Shown one piece after another: positions 25,444 to 34,817 of a stretch of 64,000 bases of DNA. The stretch comes from Penaeicola halotolerans (GTDB lineage: Bacteria > Bacteroidota > Bacteroidia > Cytophagales > Cyclobacteriaceae): the NCBI RefSeq assembly GCF_016464625.1, contig NZ_JAEAGO010000003.1, forward strand, positions 372,001 to 436,000. Reading direction: 5' to 3'. The notes under the pieces were generated by a model. That model was not told the origin of the DNA. It was given only the letters and a program-made list of their open reading frames with translations, and ran no database searches. How positions within the stretch are numbered: the stretch's first letter is position 1; each line of letters begins with the position of its first letter. The position numbers and the translations under genes were made by a program.

Positions 25444-27855
25444 TTACTTTCTGATATTAGCTCCTATTTCCTTTTCAAAGACTTGCATCAATCTGCTCAT
25501 TGTCTTATCTATAACTTTATCCGTTAGGGTTTTTTCATTGTCTTGAAGGATAAAACTCAATGCATAGGCCTTCTTACCTGCATCGATTTTGTCTCCTTGA
25601 TACATATCAAAAACATTGATCTGCTTCACGAGCGCACTACTCTCTCGCTCAGCGATCTCTCTAATTTGAGCAAAAGATACACTTTTATCAATTACCAATG
25701 ATAAATCTCTTCGAACTTCCGGAAATTTAGAGATTTCTCTAAACTGCTCTATTCCTTGTGCATGCTTCGTGATCGCCTGCCAGTTGATATCTGCGTAAAA
25801 GACTTCTTGCTTGATCTCAGCCTTCCTCAAAAGCTGCTTATTCAATAGTCCATAAGTAGCCATTACTTCTCCATTGAGCTTTAGGACTGCTGCATACTCA
25901 TACACTTCATTATGTAGAATGTCTATATCCTTTGTCTTTACATTAAACTTGTCTAAAATCAGCTGAACAGTCTTGTAAAGATCATGAAAGGCTACTTTTG
26001 CTGAAGGCTGATACCAACTCTCAGCTGTTAAGTCACCCGTTAGCCAAATTCCAAGTCTTTTAGATTCCTGATAGCCTTTACTTGACTTCTTATAAGTAGT
26101 CCCAAACTCAAATAACTTAAGATCAGTCTGCCTTCTATTGATATTATGCGCTAAAACTTCCAATCCTGAGAAAAGAAGGCTTTGACGCATCACTCCTAAA
26201 TCCTCACTGAGCTTGTTTAATATTTCGACATCTTGTGAAGGATCCAAAGACTTCTCTAGTGTACTGTAAGCTGGCTTAGTCAGGGAGTTTGTGATGATCT
26301 CAAAATAACCATTGGCCACCAAAGTCTCTGTCAGTCTAAACTGCTGCTTATTCAGGTCTTTTTCAGGAAACTCTGCTAAATAATCTGCACTATAATGCTC
26401 CTTGAGTGCTACATTTTCAAAGCCATAAATCCTCAATATCTCCTCTACGATATCTGCAGGACGCTGCACATCTACTCTATAAGGATGTACTTCTACCGTA
26501 AAGCCCAAATCATCCTCATTCGTGATCTCGATGTCCAATCTTTCCAAAATCTGTTTGATCTCACTGGCAGCTAATTCCTTTCCGATAAGTTTTGCTACAT
26601 AAGCATATGTGACGTGAATCTCAGTTTTAGAGATTGGATTAGGATAGATATCCACTATCTCAGAAGAAATCTCTCCGCCAGCCAGTTCTTGGATGAGGAG
26701 AGCTGCTTTTTTGAGTGCATAGATCACCATATCTGGATCTGTCCCTCGCTCAAATCTGAAAGAGGCATCTGTTTTTAATCCATGATGTTGAGCACCTTTT
26801 CTGATGATATCTGGAGAAAAATAAGCACTTTCTAAAAAGATGTCTTGTGTCTGATCATTCACGCCAGAGCCTTTTCCCCCAAAAATTCCAGCCATGCATA
26901 ATCCGCCATTGGCATCACAGATCATGAGCTCCTCACCAAATAGTTGACGTTCTTTGTCATCTAGTGTGGTGAATTTAGTGCCCTTGGCTAACTTTTTGAC
27001 TTGAATGTGAGACCCAGCTATTTTGGTCGCATCAAAGGCATGCAGTGGCTGACCCAGCTCATGCAGTATATAATTGGTCACATCTACCACATTATTAATA
27101 GGATCTAATCCAATAGATTTCAATCTATGCTGAAGCCATTCTGGTGAAGCACCTACTTTGACTCCTGAGATCGTAACCCCAGCATATCTAGGACAATCAG
27201 CCGCATTGTCTACAGTGACTTTGATAGGCTTTTTTTGATTATTGACCTTGAACTCCGCTACTGATGGAATGCAGATCGGTCGGCCCGTTACGGCCTTGAT
27301 ATCTCTCGCTACTCCTAAGTGTGAAGCAGCATCTGCTCGATTAGGTGTCAAGCCTATCTCTAGTACAACATCGTCTTTTATCTCAAAATAATCTGCAGCA
27401 GGCGTACCATTTGGCAAATCAGTGTCTAATACCATGATGCCATCATGACTAGTTCCTAAGCCTATCTCATCTTCAGCACAGATCATTCCTTCTGACACCT
27501 CTCCTCTGATTTTAGCTTTTTTGATCTGAAAAGACTCTCCATCAGCGGGATATAAAGTAGCTCCTACCGTTGCTACAACTACTTTTTGACCTGCTGCTAC
27601 ATTGGCTGCTCCACAGACTATAGGCACTATTTGACCACCTATATCGACTGTTGTTTTATTCAATCTATCAGCATCAGGGTGTTTTTCACAAGTCAAAACC
27701 TCTCCGATCACCAGACCAGCTAGGCCTCCAGGTATAGTCTCGTACTTTTCCACTCCTTCTACTTCCAAGCCCGTGTTAGTCAGGAGCTGAGCGAGTTGAT
27801 CAGGTTGCTCTTTTATATCGATGAAGGTCTTTAACCAATCTATAGAAATCTTCAT
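25444..27855 (-). CDS. pheT: Phenylalanine-tRNA ligase beta subunit
   Basis: 803 residues, the normal bacterial length. Domains in order: N-terminal ISIDWLKTFIDI, an EMAP-like tRNA-binding domain (about 40-155, with HPDADRLNKTTVDIGG and IVCGAANVAAGQKVVVATVGA), B3/B4 editing domain (LTPNRADAASHLGVARD), B5 domain, a catalytic-like core (FRFERGTDPDMV), and a C-terminal anticodon-binding FDX-ACB domain (FREISKFPEVRRDLSLVID). It charges tRNA-Phe with the alpha subunit, which is encoded elsewhere. It heads the run leading to zapA and rny. Confidence 0.97.
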   Translation of the reverse strand: MKISIDWLKTFIDIKEQPDQLAQLLTNTGLEVEGVEKYETIPGGLAGLVIGEVLTCEKHPDADRLNKTTVDIGGQIVPIVCGAANVAAGQKVVVATVGATLYPADGESFQIKKAKIRGEVSEGMICAEDEIGLGTSHDGIMVLDTDLPNGTPAADYFEIKDDVVLEIGLTPNRADAASHLGVARDIKAVTGRPICIPSVAEFKVNNQKKPIKVTVDNAADCPRYAGVTISGVKVGASPEWLQHRLKSIGLDPINNVVDVTNYILHELGQPLHAFDATKIAGSHIQVKKLAKGTKFTTLDDKERQLFGEELMICDANGGLCMAGIFGGKGSGVNDQTQDIFLESAYFSPDIIRKGAQHHGLKTDASFRFERGTDPDMVIYALKKAALLIQELAGGEISSEIVDIYPNPISKTEIHVTYAYVAKLIGKELAASEIKQILERLDIEITNEDDLGFTVEVHPYRVDVQRPADIVEEILRIYGFENVALKEHYSADYLAEFPEKDLNKQQFRLTETLVANGYFEIITNSLTKPAYSTLEKSLDPSQDVEILNKLSEDLGVMRQSLLFSGLEVLAHNINRRQTDLKLFEFGTTYKKSSKGYQESKRLGIWLTGDLTAESWYQPSAKVAFHDLYKTVQLILDKFNVKTKDIDILHNEVYEYAAVLKLNGEVMATYGLLNKQLLRKAEIKQEVFYADINWQAITKHAQGIEQFREISKFPEVRRDLSLVIDKSVSFAQIREIAERESSALVKQINVFDMYQGDKIDAGKKAYALSFILQDNEKTLTDKVIDKTMSRLMQVFEKEIGANIRK

Positions 27856-27874
27856 TTGTTCATTATTTAAGGCG

Positions 27875-27882
27875 CAAATTTA
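27875..27882 (-). promoter_or_regulatory. Candidate -7 element upstream of pheT
   Basis: On the minus strand TAAATTTG (27882 to 27875) matches TAnnTTTG and lies 19 bases before the pheT ATG, in the 50-base gap after the DUF1684 gene. The -33 region is unclear. Confidence 0.45.
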
Positions 27883-27905
27883 GGGATAAAAATCAAAGAG
27901 TACCG

Positions 27906-28535
27906 CTATTCAAACTTTTTCTCCCCAGCCTCTATAGCGACAGTGAGTAGGTTCTCTTTGGGAGGAAGCGGACATGCAAAATCAGCGTTGTAAGCACAGT
28001 AAGGATTGTAAGCCAGATTAAAGTCAAGCGTAGCTGACCTTTCGGTATCAAGCGTCACATCTAAGTATCTGCCTCCACCATAGGTCTCGCGAGCACTGGT
28101 CTCATCAGCAAAAGCCAAAAAGAGTTTACCTGGGATTTTTTCTTCAAAGTCCTGAAGCAGCAATAGCTCGTGTGTCCGACCACCTAACTCAAACTGAGCA
28201 ATGGCATATTTGATATACTTAGCTTGACTACCATCGGTCATGGGCAGTTCCAGCAGTTTTTGATTTTGCACTGGTGTGAGTCTTGCCTTGACTTTATATC
28301 GGGTATTGATCGGATAATAGCTTAGTGGCTTAAACTCCGCTTTAGCATCCTCCACGTTGAATGGTGACTCACTATTAAATCTCAGAAACTTCTCTTGTCG
28401 CTGACGCTCGCTCATCACTCTCGACTCATAGTCATCTATCGACTCCCCACCTTGAAATGAGTAATACAAGATCACTATAGATACCACTCCAAATAGAAAG
28501 TATATCAGCGTTTTTTGCTTATTCTGCTTAGCCAT
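27906..28535 (-). CDS. DUF1684 domain protein
   Basis: 209 residues with one N-terminal membrane helix or signal anchor (about 9-27, TLIYFLFGVVSIVILYYSF). The body shows the DUF1684 pattern: FLRFNSESPF, FKPLSYYPINTRYKVKARL, FADETSARETYGGGRYLDV, and the C-terminal NLAYNPYCAYNADFACPLPPKENLL, which is the most conserved segment. The molecular function of the family is not established. It lies 42 bases after radC on the same strand and may share its transcript. Confidence 0.85.
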   Translation of the reverse strand: MAKQNKQKTLIYFLFGVVSIVILYYSFQGGESIDDYESRVMSERQRQEKFLRFNSESPFNVEDAKAEFKPLSYYPINTRYKVKARLTPVQNQKLLELPMTDGSQAKYIKYAIAQFELGGRTHELLLLQDFEEKIPGKLFLAFADETSARETYGGGRYLDVTLDTERSATLDFNLAYNPYCAYNADFACPLPPKENLLTVAIEAGEKKFE

Positions 28536-28577
28536 TTATTCAATATTTCTCATCTAAAATTGAAAGAAAGTCATCCA

Positions 28578-29276
28578 TTAGAGCATGCCTTCATCCGCAA
28601 AGCTAAAATAGCCATTATCTGCGAATATGAGATGATCCAAAACAGGTATTTCTAGAGATTTACCCGCTGAGACAAGCTTCTTAGTGAGATTGATATCGGC
28701 AGTACTAGGCTTGAGTTGCCCAGAAGGGTGATTGTGTACTAAAATAATTGAGCTGGCATTATGTTCTAAGGCGGATCTGAAGATCACTTTAGGATCTGCT
28801 ACGGTGCCTGTCACTCCTCCTGAGCTGATCATGATTTTTCGCAGCACTTCATTTTTTCTATTTAGCATGATGGTATAAAAAAACTCCACTGGCTGATCCA
28901 AGAGCTCAGGCTTCATCAGATTATATACTATATTGGAGGAGGTGATTATTGGTCGCTCTTTGGACTGCATGTCCTTTTTTCGTCTGCCCAGCTCCAATGC
29001 GCTGACGATACTAATAGCCTTAGCTTCTCCGATTCCTTTAAACCTTTGCAGGTCCTTCACACTCTGTCGAGCGAGCAAATTGAGATCATAATCATTGGCT
29101 TGCAGGATCAGCTTGGCTACGTCTACAGCACTCATCGAGGTAGTCCCAGAGCCTATGAGTATAGCGATCAGTTCAGCATCAGATAGTGCTGCTTTGCCTT
29201 TGAGCAGGAGTTTTTCTCTAGGCCTATCTTCCTCAGCCCAGCTCAGGATTCGAGAAGGATGTCTTTGATCTTCCAT
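28578..29276 (-). CDS. radC: RadC family protein (JAB/MPN domain)
   Basis: 232 residues. The N-terminal helix-hairpin-helix part (LIAILIGSGT and LQRFKGIGEAKAISIVSALELGRR) is followed by the JAMM-like metal motif ILVHNHPSGQLKPSTADINLT (about 180-200) and the C-terminal DHLIFADNGYFSFADEGML. RadC proteins were once linked to DNA repair, but the biochemical role of this family remains unclear. Full length, start supported by conserved WAEEDRPREKLLLKG. Confidence 0.92.
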   Translation of the reverse strand: MEDQRHPSRILSWAEEDRPREKLLLKGKAALSDAELIAILIGSGTTSMSAVDVAKLILQANDYDLNLLARQSVKDLQRFKGIGEAKAISIVSALELGRRKKDMQSKERPIITSSNIVYNLMKPELLDQPVEFFYTIMLNRKNEVLRKIMISSGGVTGTVADPKVIFRSALEHNASSIILVHNHPSGQLKPSTADINLTKKLVSAGKSLEIPVLDHLIFADNGYFSFADEGML

Positions 29277-29322
29277 AAGATAAAAAATTAATGGAAGATT
29301 AATATACAGAATATCAATGTAT

Positions 29323-29349
29323 AAAAAAAGCCCTCCATGTGGAGAGCTT
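29323..29349 (-). terminator. Rho-independent terminator of the DUF2490 gene
   Basis: Minus-strand RNA: AAGCTCTCC, ACAT loop, GGAGGGCTT with one G-U pair, followed by TTTTTTTAT. It begins 10 bases after the stop at 29359. Confidence 0.85.
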
Positions 29350-29358
29350 AAGTTGATA

Positions 29359-30207
29359 TTATAGTACCCCTGGTCTGATTTCTATATTGTCTTTCTTTCG
29401 CTTACGGTTAGTAAAATCTAAATTATGATATATACTGAACCGAAGCATACTTCTACTCTTATATTCAAAACCACTGTTTTGGGGCTGCCAAGTCCATTGA
29501 AAACCGGTTTGGAGCTGAATATTTTCATTAACTATATAACCAAGACCAGAAAACAGTCGAATGTCTTCAAGATAGTTTGAAATGATCGGTTTTCCTGCTT
29601 GAATAAATACTTCTGCATACCCAGCATAAAAGAGGGTATTATTTTCAAGTCTCGTAGAGTTTAACGGAATGTAAGAAAGTATTTTATACCTAAATCTATG
29701 CGTCAGCTCCCAATCAGAATTTACTTCGTAGTCTCTTCTCCACCTTTGCTCAGTTCTGAATTGGTGATAAAGCTTTGCTACTCCTACAGGCTGAACGAAT
29801 AGAAACTGTTGCCAAAATCTAAATTGAGGAACAATATTGTCATAAGTGCTAGGGTCTGCATCGCCAAAGTCAGCGCCTGGAGCCCAGTAAAATGGCGTCA
29901 CGATACCACCAGTAATTTCCAAGTTTGGATTTACTATATACGATAGTCCAAACCTCAAATAAATCTGAGCCATCTCTCTGATGAGTCTATCTCTTGTCCT
30001 CAAGTGATACTCCCCATAATAGTAAAGTCGCTCTCCTATTTTGTATTTGGTATAAAGTCCCAACCAAAATCCAGACTCCTGCTCTACTATCCTCCTTTGT
30101 GCTGGGGTCGGTTCAGGTAAGGTTTCTTGAGCACGAACTGTTTGTATAGTCGATATGATAGCTAGTAACAATATCCCTGCTACTAGCTTTAAATTTATTG
30201 ATTTCAT
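29359..30207 (-). CDS. DUF2490 outer-membrane beta-barrel-like protein
   Basis: 282 residues with a signal peptide ending near TVRAQ (about 26). The mature sequence alternates aromatic and polar residues as in a small outer-membrane barrel: FWLGLYTKYKIGERLYYYGEYHLRTRD, FRFWQQFLFVQPVGVAKLYHQFRTEQRWRR and RFRYKILSYIPLN. This is the pattern I associate with DUF2490 proteins. Its start overlaps the stop of the 665-residue secreted protein by ATGA (30204-30207), so the two are coupled and probably work together at the envelope. Function unknown. Confidence 0.75.
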   Translation of the reverse strand: MKSINLKLVAGILLLAIISTIQTVRAQETLPEPTPAQRRIVEQESGFWLGLYTKYKIGERLYYYGEYHLRTRDRLIREMAQIYLRFGLSYIVNPNLEITGGIVTPFYWAPGADFGDADPSTYDNIVPQFRFWQQFLFVQPVGVAKLYHQFRTEQRWRRDYEVNSDWELTHRFRYKILSYIPLNSTRLENNTLFYAGYAEVFIQAGKPIISNYLEDIRLFSGLGYIVNENIQLQTGFQWTWQPQNSGFEYKSRSMLRFSIYHNLDFTNRKRKKDNIEIRPGVL

Positions 30208-32201
30208 AGGTCTAAAAGCCTTTCATATTGCGCGATATCCTCTGTTCTAGAAATCCTTCTTTCTAGCTTTCTTGTGTCCTCGTCTCGCAGTTCCTTCATG
30301 CGCTTATGCAATTTGTATATTTTGTTGAGCTGCTCACTTATGAGTGTGTAGTCTCCTTGAGTTCTCAGCTGATTCATGTATTCACTAAATAGTCGCTCTC
30401 CAGCCCTGTAAAGCCTAGGTTTTGTTCTTTTTTCTACTGTCTGATAAATAAATGGGTCAAAAGACTCCTCCATGTAATAAGTATCTAAATCAGCCTGATT
30501 TTTATAAATCACTAAAAATGGTGCATGAAGTTCTTCCATTTCCTCTAAAAACTCCATCATGAGTTCAAGCCTATTAAATCTGTCCTCGTACTTTTCAGCT
30601 TGGGCATAAGAGGCATTCAAGCTATCATAGTAATCCTCCAAAAATCTTTGATGCATGTCTTTAACCAATCGCTCAGTCTCTACATCTTCATATTCAAACT
30701 CTAAATAGAGTGTGTCTAATGTCTCTTTTTTATTCAGCAGTTCAGTTTCTAATTTTTGAAGAGACTCATCTTTCTCAATTTTCTCAAGTTCTAGGCTAAC
30801 TTGCTTGATCACTTGGTCTACCACTTTATTCTCTTCTTTAAGATAAGAATTGATGGCATTGAGGAGTTCAGTCTCACTTTCGATCACTTGTCTGAATTCA
30901 AGTACTTTTTCCCTGTCCTCTCCTTGAAATCTATAGCGAATCGTATCATAAGCTGCTAGATAGTCCAAGCCATTTCTAGTGTAGATTGATTGGTCTACAT
31001 ACTTGATCCTGTCAGTAGTGATGATATCGATGATGTTGTCAAAAGCATCTAGCTTCTGATCCATGGTCTTGAAAAATGCCGCTGCAAACGCCAATGAGTC
31101 ACTACGCTGTCTATTGATGTTAAGCGCATTGTAGTTGACATATTTATCAACTTTATCACTTAATGATTTATAGATCTTACCAGCTTCCTCTCCGATTTTC
31201 TTATCATCAGCCGCTACAGGATACTCAAATCTTTTGGTCTTAATTGGGAAGTTTTTAAAAGTGCCATTTTCTGAAAAATAAGACTCATCAAACTGCAACA
31301 ATTGCTGTAAGATACGCTCTATAAAAGCATTACCCGAAAGCTGAAATTGAAACTCATCATCTCTTCTCCTGTAGCCATCATTGAACCTTAGATTAAACTC
31401 CCTGTCAGATATGATAAAACCATCATTCTTTTTGTCTGCTATAAGCTTTAACTTTCTTTTGCTCTCCACATAATCAACTCTCTGAGTAGTCGAGTCCTTT
31501 AGGTTAGTTTTACTCAACTCTAAGAGGATTCCATCTTGATAGAGTCTATTCTCTTGATAAAGAATGGAGTCTTCCATGTAACTCAGTCTCCATGTAGAAT
31601 CCATGAATCCAGCGCTATTGGTGTAGCCTTCTATAGAGTAATTATTGACACCATCGAATCTCACTATACTGATGCGTCCGATGACATCTCCATTTTTGAA
31701 ACTAAGTTTTTCTGCTGCAAACTTCGGCTCCAACTCTCCTTGCTGATAGACTTTAGCATCATATGACCAATCTCCACTAGGGACTTCTTCTTTGTAAGCA
31801 GCCTTCAGAGATCTGACAATACTTTGCAGATCCACATCCACCTTAAAGTCTATGACATCATTGACCTTGACAGTATGCTCTTCAGAGATGTAAGACCAGT
31901 CTCCAGTCTTTTTACCGTTTTTGTAAGTACCTCTCACTTCAAACTTGTTGAAGATATTCTGATCTAATGAGTCAGCTTTTTTACTTTTAAAGATGAAATC
32001 TCCATCCAAAATACGGTCTCCATTTTTGGCTTCTATGTATTGAAAGGTAGCTGTTCCTTCTCTCCCATCTTTCCATTGATAAGGACCAGAAAAGGTCTTC
32101 TTGCTCTGTGAAAAAGCAGGATTTAAACCTGATACAAAGTGGATTAAAACCAAACTAACTAATATACTCCTGAATCTGTAAGTAGAATTTTTCATATCCA
32201 T
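30204..32201 (-). CDS. Secreted protein with MORN/YwqK-like repeats and long coiled coil
   Basis: 665 residues with a signal peptide (to about residue 32, PAFSQ). The N-terminal third has repeats of the GxYKNGKKTGDWSY type (for example SGPYQWKDGREGTATFQY, FEVRGTYKNGKKTGDW and VPSGDWSYDAKVY), reminiscent of MORN-like or YwqK-like toxin-antitoxin repeats. The rest (about 330-660) is highly charged and helical, with many Glu/Lys heptads and no catalytic motif. It is translationally coupled to the DUF2490 barrel gene. I do not recognise the full-length family; an envelope-structural role is a guess. Confidence 0.7.
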   Translation of the reverse strand: MDMKNSTYRFRSILVSLVLIHFVSGLNPAFSQSKKTFSGPYQWKDGREGTATFQYIEAKNGDRILDGDFIFKSKKADSLDQNIFNKFEVRGTYKNGKKTGDWSYISEEHTVKVNDVIDFKVDVDLQSIVRSLKAAYKEEVPSGDWSYDAKVYQQGELEPKFAAEKLSFKNGDVIGRISIVRFDGVNNYSIEGYTNSAGFMDSTWRLSYMEDSILYQENRLYQDGILLELSKTNLKDSTTQRVDYVESKRKLKLIADKKNDGFIISDREFNLRFNDGYRRRDDEFQFQLSGNAFIERILQQLLQFDESYFSENGTFKNFPIKTKRFEYPVAADDKKIGEEAGKIYKSLSDKVDKYVNYNALNINRQRSDSLAFAAAFFKTMDQKLDAFDNIIDIITTDRIKYVDQSIYTRNGLDYLAAYDTIRYRFQGEDREKVLEFRQVIESETELLNAINSYLKEENKVVDQVIKQVSLELEKIEKDESLQKLETELLNKKETLDTLYLEFEYEDVETERLVKDMHQRFLEDYYDSLNASYAQAEKYEDRFNRLELMMEFLEEMEELHAPFLVIYKNQADLDTYYMEESFDPFIYQTVEKRTKPRLYRAGERLFSEYMNQLRTQGDYTLISEQLNKIYKLHKRMKELRDEDTRKLERRISRTEDIAQYERLLDL

Positions 32202-32335
32202 CGAGGTTAGATGCGCAATAATTGTTCAAAAAGACGTATTCCTGTCTATATATTCAATAGAATATTGCAAATATACTAAAAAGCTAAAGCCTCAACAGCT
32301 CATAAATGTTTATGACCGCTCATACCAAAAAGAAA

Positions 32336-32374
32336 ACTCCACAAGTTGAAGAGTTTTCCCTCAACCTGTGGAGT
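32336..32374 (-). terminator. Rho-independent terminator of the arginine decarboxylase gene
   Basis: Minus-strand RNA: ACTCCACAGGTTGA, 11-base loop, TCAACTTGTGGAGT followed by TTTTCTTTTT; it starts about 24 bases after the stop at 32398. Confidence 0.85.
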
Positions 32375-32397
32375 CCTTTATTCCTCAATGTGGGTAA

Positions 32398-33786
32398 CTA
32401 GTACCCAAGTGTCTTCAGCATAGAATCTGACGTCTGCTCTGGTGCAAAGAGCCAATGTTTGATCGTACCATCTGCTTCTCGATCAATGATCACATGCTTA
32501 GGTGCAGGGATCAAGCAGTGCTGTATCCCACCATAGCCTCCGAGCGATTCTTGATAAGCTCCTGTATGAAAAAATCCAATGTACTGCTTTTGTTTCTCTT
32601 CTATTTTAGGCAAAAAGACCTCATAGTTATGAGCTTCTGAGTTGTAATAGTCCATACTGTCACAAGTCAGTCCACCCAAACTTATCTTGTGGTATTCGTT
32701 TTCCCAGTTATTCACTGCGAGCATGATATACTTTTGGTTAAGACCCCATACGTCAGGCAAGTTGGTGATGAATGAACCATCTATCATATACCAGAGCTCT
32801 TTGTCATTTTGAAGCTTCTCATCCAAGATTGAGTAGATGATCGCACCGCTTTCTCCTACTGTATAAGAACCAAACTCAGTGATGATATCTGGTGTATCCG
32901 TATGATTTTTATCGCAGATCCACTTGATGTTCTTGATGATTTCCTCCGCCATGTAGTCATAGTCGTAGTCAAAAAACATATTGGTCTTGATCGGAAATCC
33001 ACCACCAATATCCATCGTGTCTAGCGTAGGACAAACCTTCTTCAACTCACAGTACTTAGAGATGAATCTACTCAACTCACTCCAGTAGTATCCCGTATCT
33101 TTGATGCCTGAGTTGATAAAGAAGTGAAGCATCTTAAGCGTCACATTTGGATTATTCTTGATCTTCTCTTCATAGAGAGGCAAGATATCATTGTATCTCA
33201 CTCCTAGTCTAGAAGTATAAAACCCAAACTTTGGCTCCTCATCTGCTGCTATTCTGATACCTACCTGAAAGGGCACTTTGACATTTTCAAGGTAGTAATC
33301 TAGTTCATTGAGATTGTCTAAAACTGGTGTACAATTGACAAAACCATCATTGAGCAACTCAGTGATGTATTGCTTATAAAGCTCTCTTTTGAAACCGTTA
33401 CAAACAATCTTAGTCTCTTTAGTGATCAGTCCTCTTGCTTCAAGATTTCTAATAATGGGAATGTCATAAGAAGAAGAAGTCTCTATATGTATATCGTTTT
33501 GAAGTGCCTTTTCCATCACAAAAGAAAAATGTGAAGACTTGGTGCAGTAGCAGTACGTGTATGAACCTTCATACTTATGCTTCTTCATTGCATTGTTAAA
33601 AATGCGTTTGGCGTTTTGTATATTCTCACTAATCTTAGGCAAGTAAGTGAGCTTCAAAGGCGTACCATAAGTCTGGATAATATCCATCAAATTGACGTCA
33701 TTGAAGTGCAACTCATTGTTTACTAATTTGAATTCTTTAGTAGGAAAATCGAAAGTTTGATTAATTAGATCGATGTATCTATTCAT
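32398..33786 (-). CDS. speA: Biosynthetic-type arginine decarboxylase (PLP fold III)
   Basis: About 462 residues from ATG 33786 (MNRYIDLINQTFDFP). The longer frame from 33936 would overlap the divergent arginase gene and adds non-conserved residues. Motifs of the alanine-racemase-fold decarboxylases are present: a PLP-Lys region YCYCTKSSHFSFV, HFFINSGIKDTGYYW, LDTMDIGGGFP (Gly-rich phosphate-binding) and TEFGSYTVGESGAI. It would convert arginine to agmatine. It is about 170 residues shorter than E. coli SpeA, as in many Bacteroidota. The divergent arginase-family gene and argS make this an arginine cluster. Substrate assignment rests on family resemblance and neighbours. Confidence 0.82.
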   Translation of the reverse strand: MNRYIDLINQTFDFPTKEFKLVNNELHFNDVNLMDIIQTYGTPLKLTYLPKISENIQNAKRIFNNAMKKHKYEGSYTYCYCTKSSHFSFVMEKALQNDIHIETSSSYDIPIIRNLEARGLITKETKIVCNGFKRELYKQYITELLNDGFVNCTPVLDNLNELDYYLENVKVPFQVGIRIAADEEPKFGFYTSRLGVRYNDILPLYEEKIKNNPNVTLKMLHFFINSGIKDTGYYWSELSRFISKYCELKKVCPTLDTMDIGGGFPIKTNMFFDYDYDYMAEEIIKNIKWICDKNHTDTPDIITEFGSYTVGESGAIIYSILDEKLQNDKELWYMIDGSFITNLPDVWGLNQKYIMLAVNNWENEYHKISLGGLTCDSMDYYNSEAHNYEVFLPKIEEKQKQYIGFFHTGAYQESLGGYGGIQHCLIPAPKHVIIDREADGTIKHWLFAPEQTSDSMLKTLGY

Positions 33787-33853
33787 TCTTTGCCTAAGTT
33801 GTTTATTTGTGTTTTTAATGCGAAAATTGCATAAATAATTCATTAACCCAAAT

Positions 33854-34804
33854 ATGAGAGATATAAAGTTAGTAGAAGTAAGGTCTGAAATCGCTGCAGG
33901 GACACGTGGAGCCAGTCTAGGAGTGGATGCGCTCAAGATCGCAAGTTTGGATAAGAAATCGAATTATTTTACGCGCTTTGACCCAATCAGTGTCAAAGAT
34001 GAAAACAATCGCTTGTTTCAAGGAATCAAAAATCCTACAGCAAAATATATAGATGGAGTATATGAAATGGTGAATCGCGTAGCTGAGACAGTCAAGTCTC
34101 TTCGCGCTGAGCGATTGTTTCCTATAGTATTGGCTGGCGATCACTCTACCGCTGCTGGTACCATCATCGGTATCAAAGCGGCTCATCCTAATAAGAAACT
34201 TGGTGTCATCTGGATAGATGCTCATGCTGATTTGCATACGCCCTATACTACACCTTCTGGCAATATGCACGGCATGCCTTTAGCCATGTGCATTGCTACA
34301 GACAACCTTGACTGCCAAGTGAACAAGCCAAATGATGATACAGTAGCTTACTGGAATAAAATCAAAAATATCGGTATAGAAGGCCCTAAAATAGATCCAA
34401 AAGACATTGTCTTCATCTCCGTAAGAGATACTGAAACTCCTGAAGATCATCTGATTAAAAAATATGGTATCCGCAACTTTCCTACACAGGAAGTGCGTGA
34501 GAAAGGTATCCAACAGATTTCCAAAGAAGCATTAGAAGTGCTTAAAGACTGCGATCAAATCTATATCTCATTTGATGTAGACAGTCTAGACACGGAGATC
34601 TCCGTAGGGACGGGTACACCAGTGCCAGGTGGACTCACTGTAGAAGAAGCCATTTCGCTCAATACCGAACTCATCAAAGACAAGCGCGTCTGCTGCTGGG
34701 AGATCGTAGAGGTCAATCCAACACTAGATACAGAAAATACCATGGCCGAAAATGCATTTGATGTATTAGAAGCTACGACAGCCTCATTGATTGCTAATTT
34801 TTAA
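33854..34804 (+). CDS. Arginase/agmatinase family ureohydrolase
   Basis: 316 residues. All manganese ligands of the ureohydrolase fold are visible: His97 (AGDHS), Asp122, His124 and Asp126 (DAHADLHT), Asp241 and Asp243 (SFDVDSLD). The loop TTPSGNMHGMPLA matches the arginase-type substrate loop (SGNxHGxP) rather than classical agmatinases, favouring arginine to ornithine plus urea. However, the divergent partner makes agmatine, so an agmatinase or related guanidino substrate cannot be excluded. It is 13 bases upstream of argS on the same strand. Confidence 0.82.
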   Translation: MRDIKLVEVRSEIAAGTRGASLGVDALKIASLDKKSNYFTRFDPISVKDENNRLFQGIKNPTAKYIDGVYEMVNRVAETVKSLRAERLFPIVLAGDHSTAAGTIIGIKAAHPNKKLGVIWIDAHADLHTPYTTPSGNMHGMPLAMCIATDNLDCQVNKPNDDTVAYWNKIKNIGIEGPKIDPKDIVFISVRDTETPEDHLIKKYGIRNFPTQEVREKGIQQISKEALEVLKDCDQIYISFDVDSLDTEISVGTGTPVPGGLTVEEAISLNTELIKDKRVCCWEIVEVNPTLDTENTMAENAFDVLEATTASLIANF

Positions 34805-34817
34805 GAAACCAAAATAG

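Noticed and set aside
33787-33936. 50-codon N-terminal extension of the arginine decarboxylase
   Set aside because: It overlaps the divergent arginase-family gene and is not conserved-looking; ATG 33786 fits the family start.
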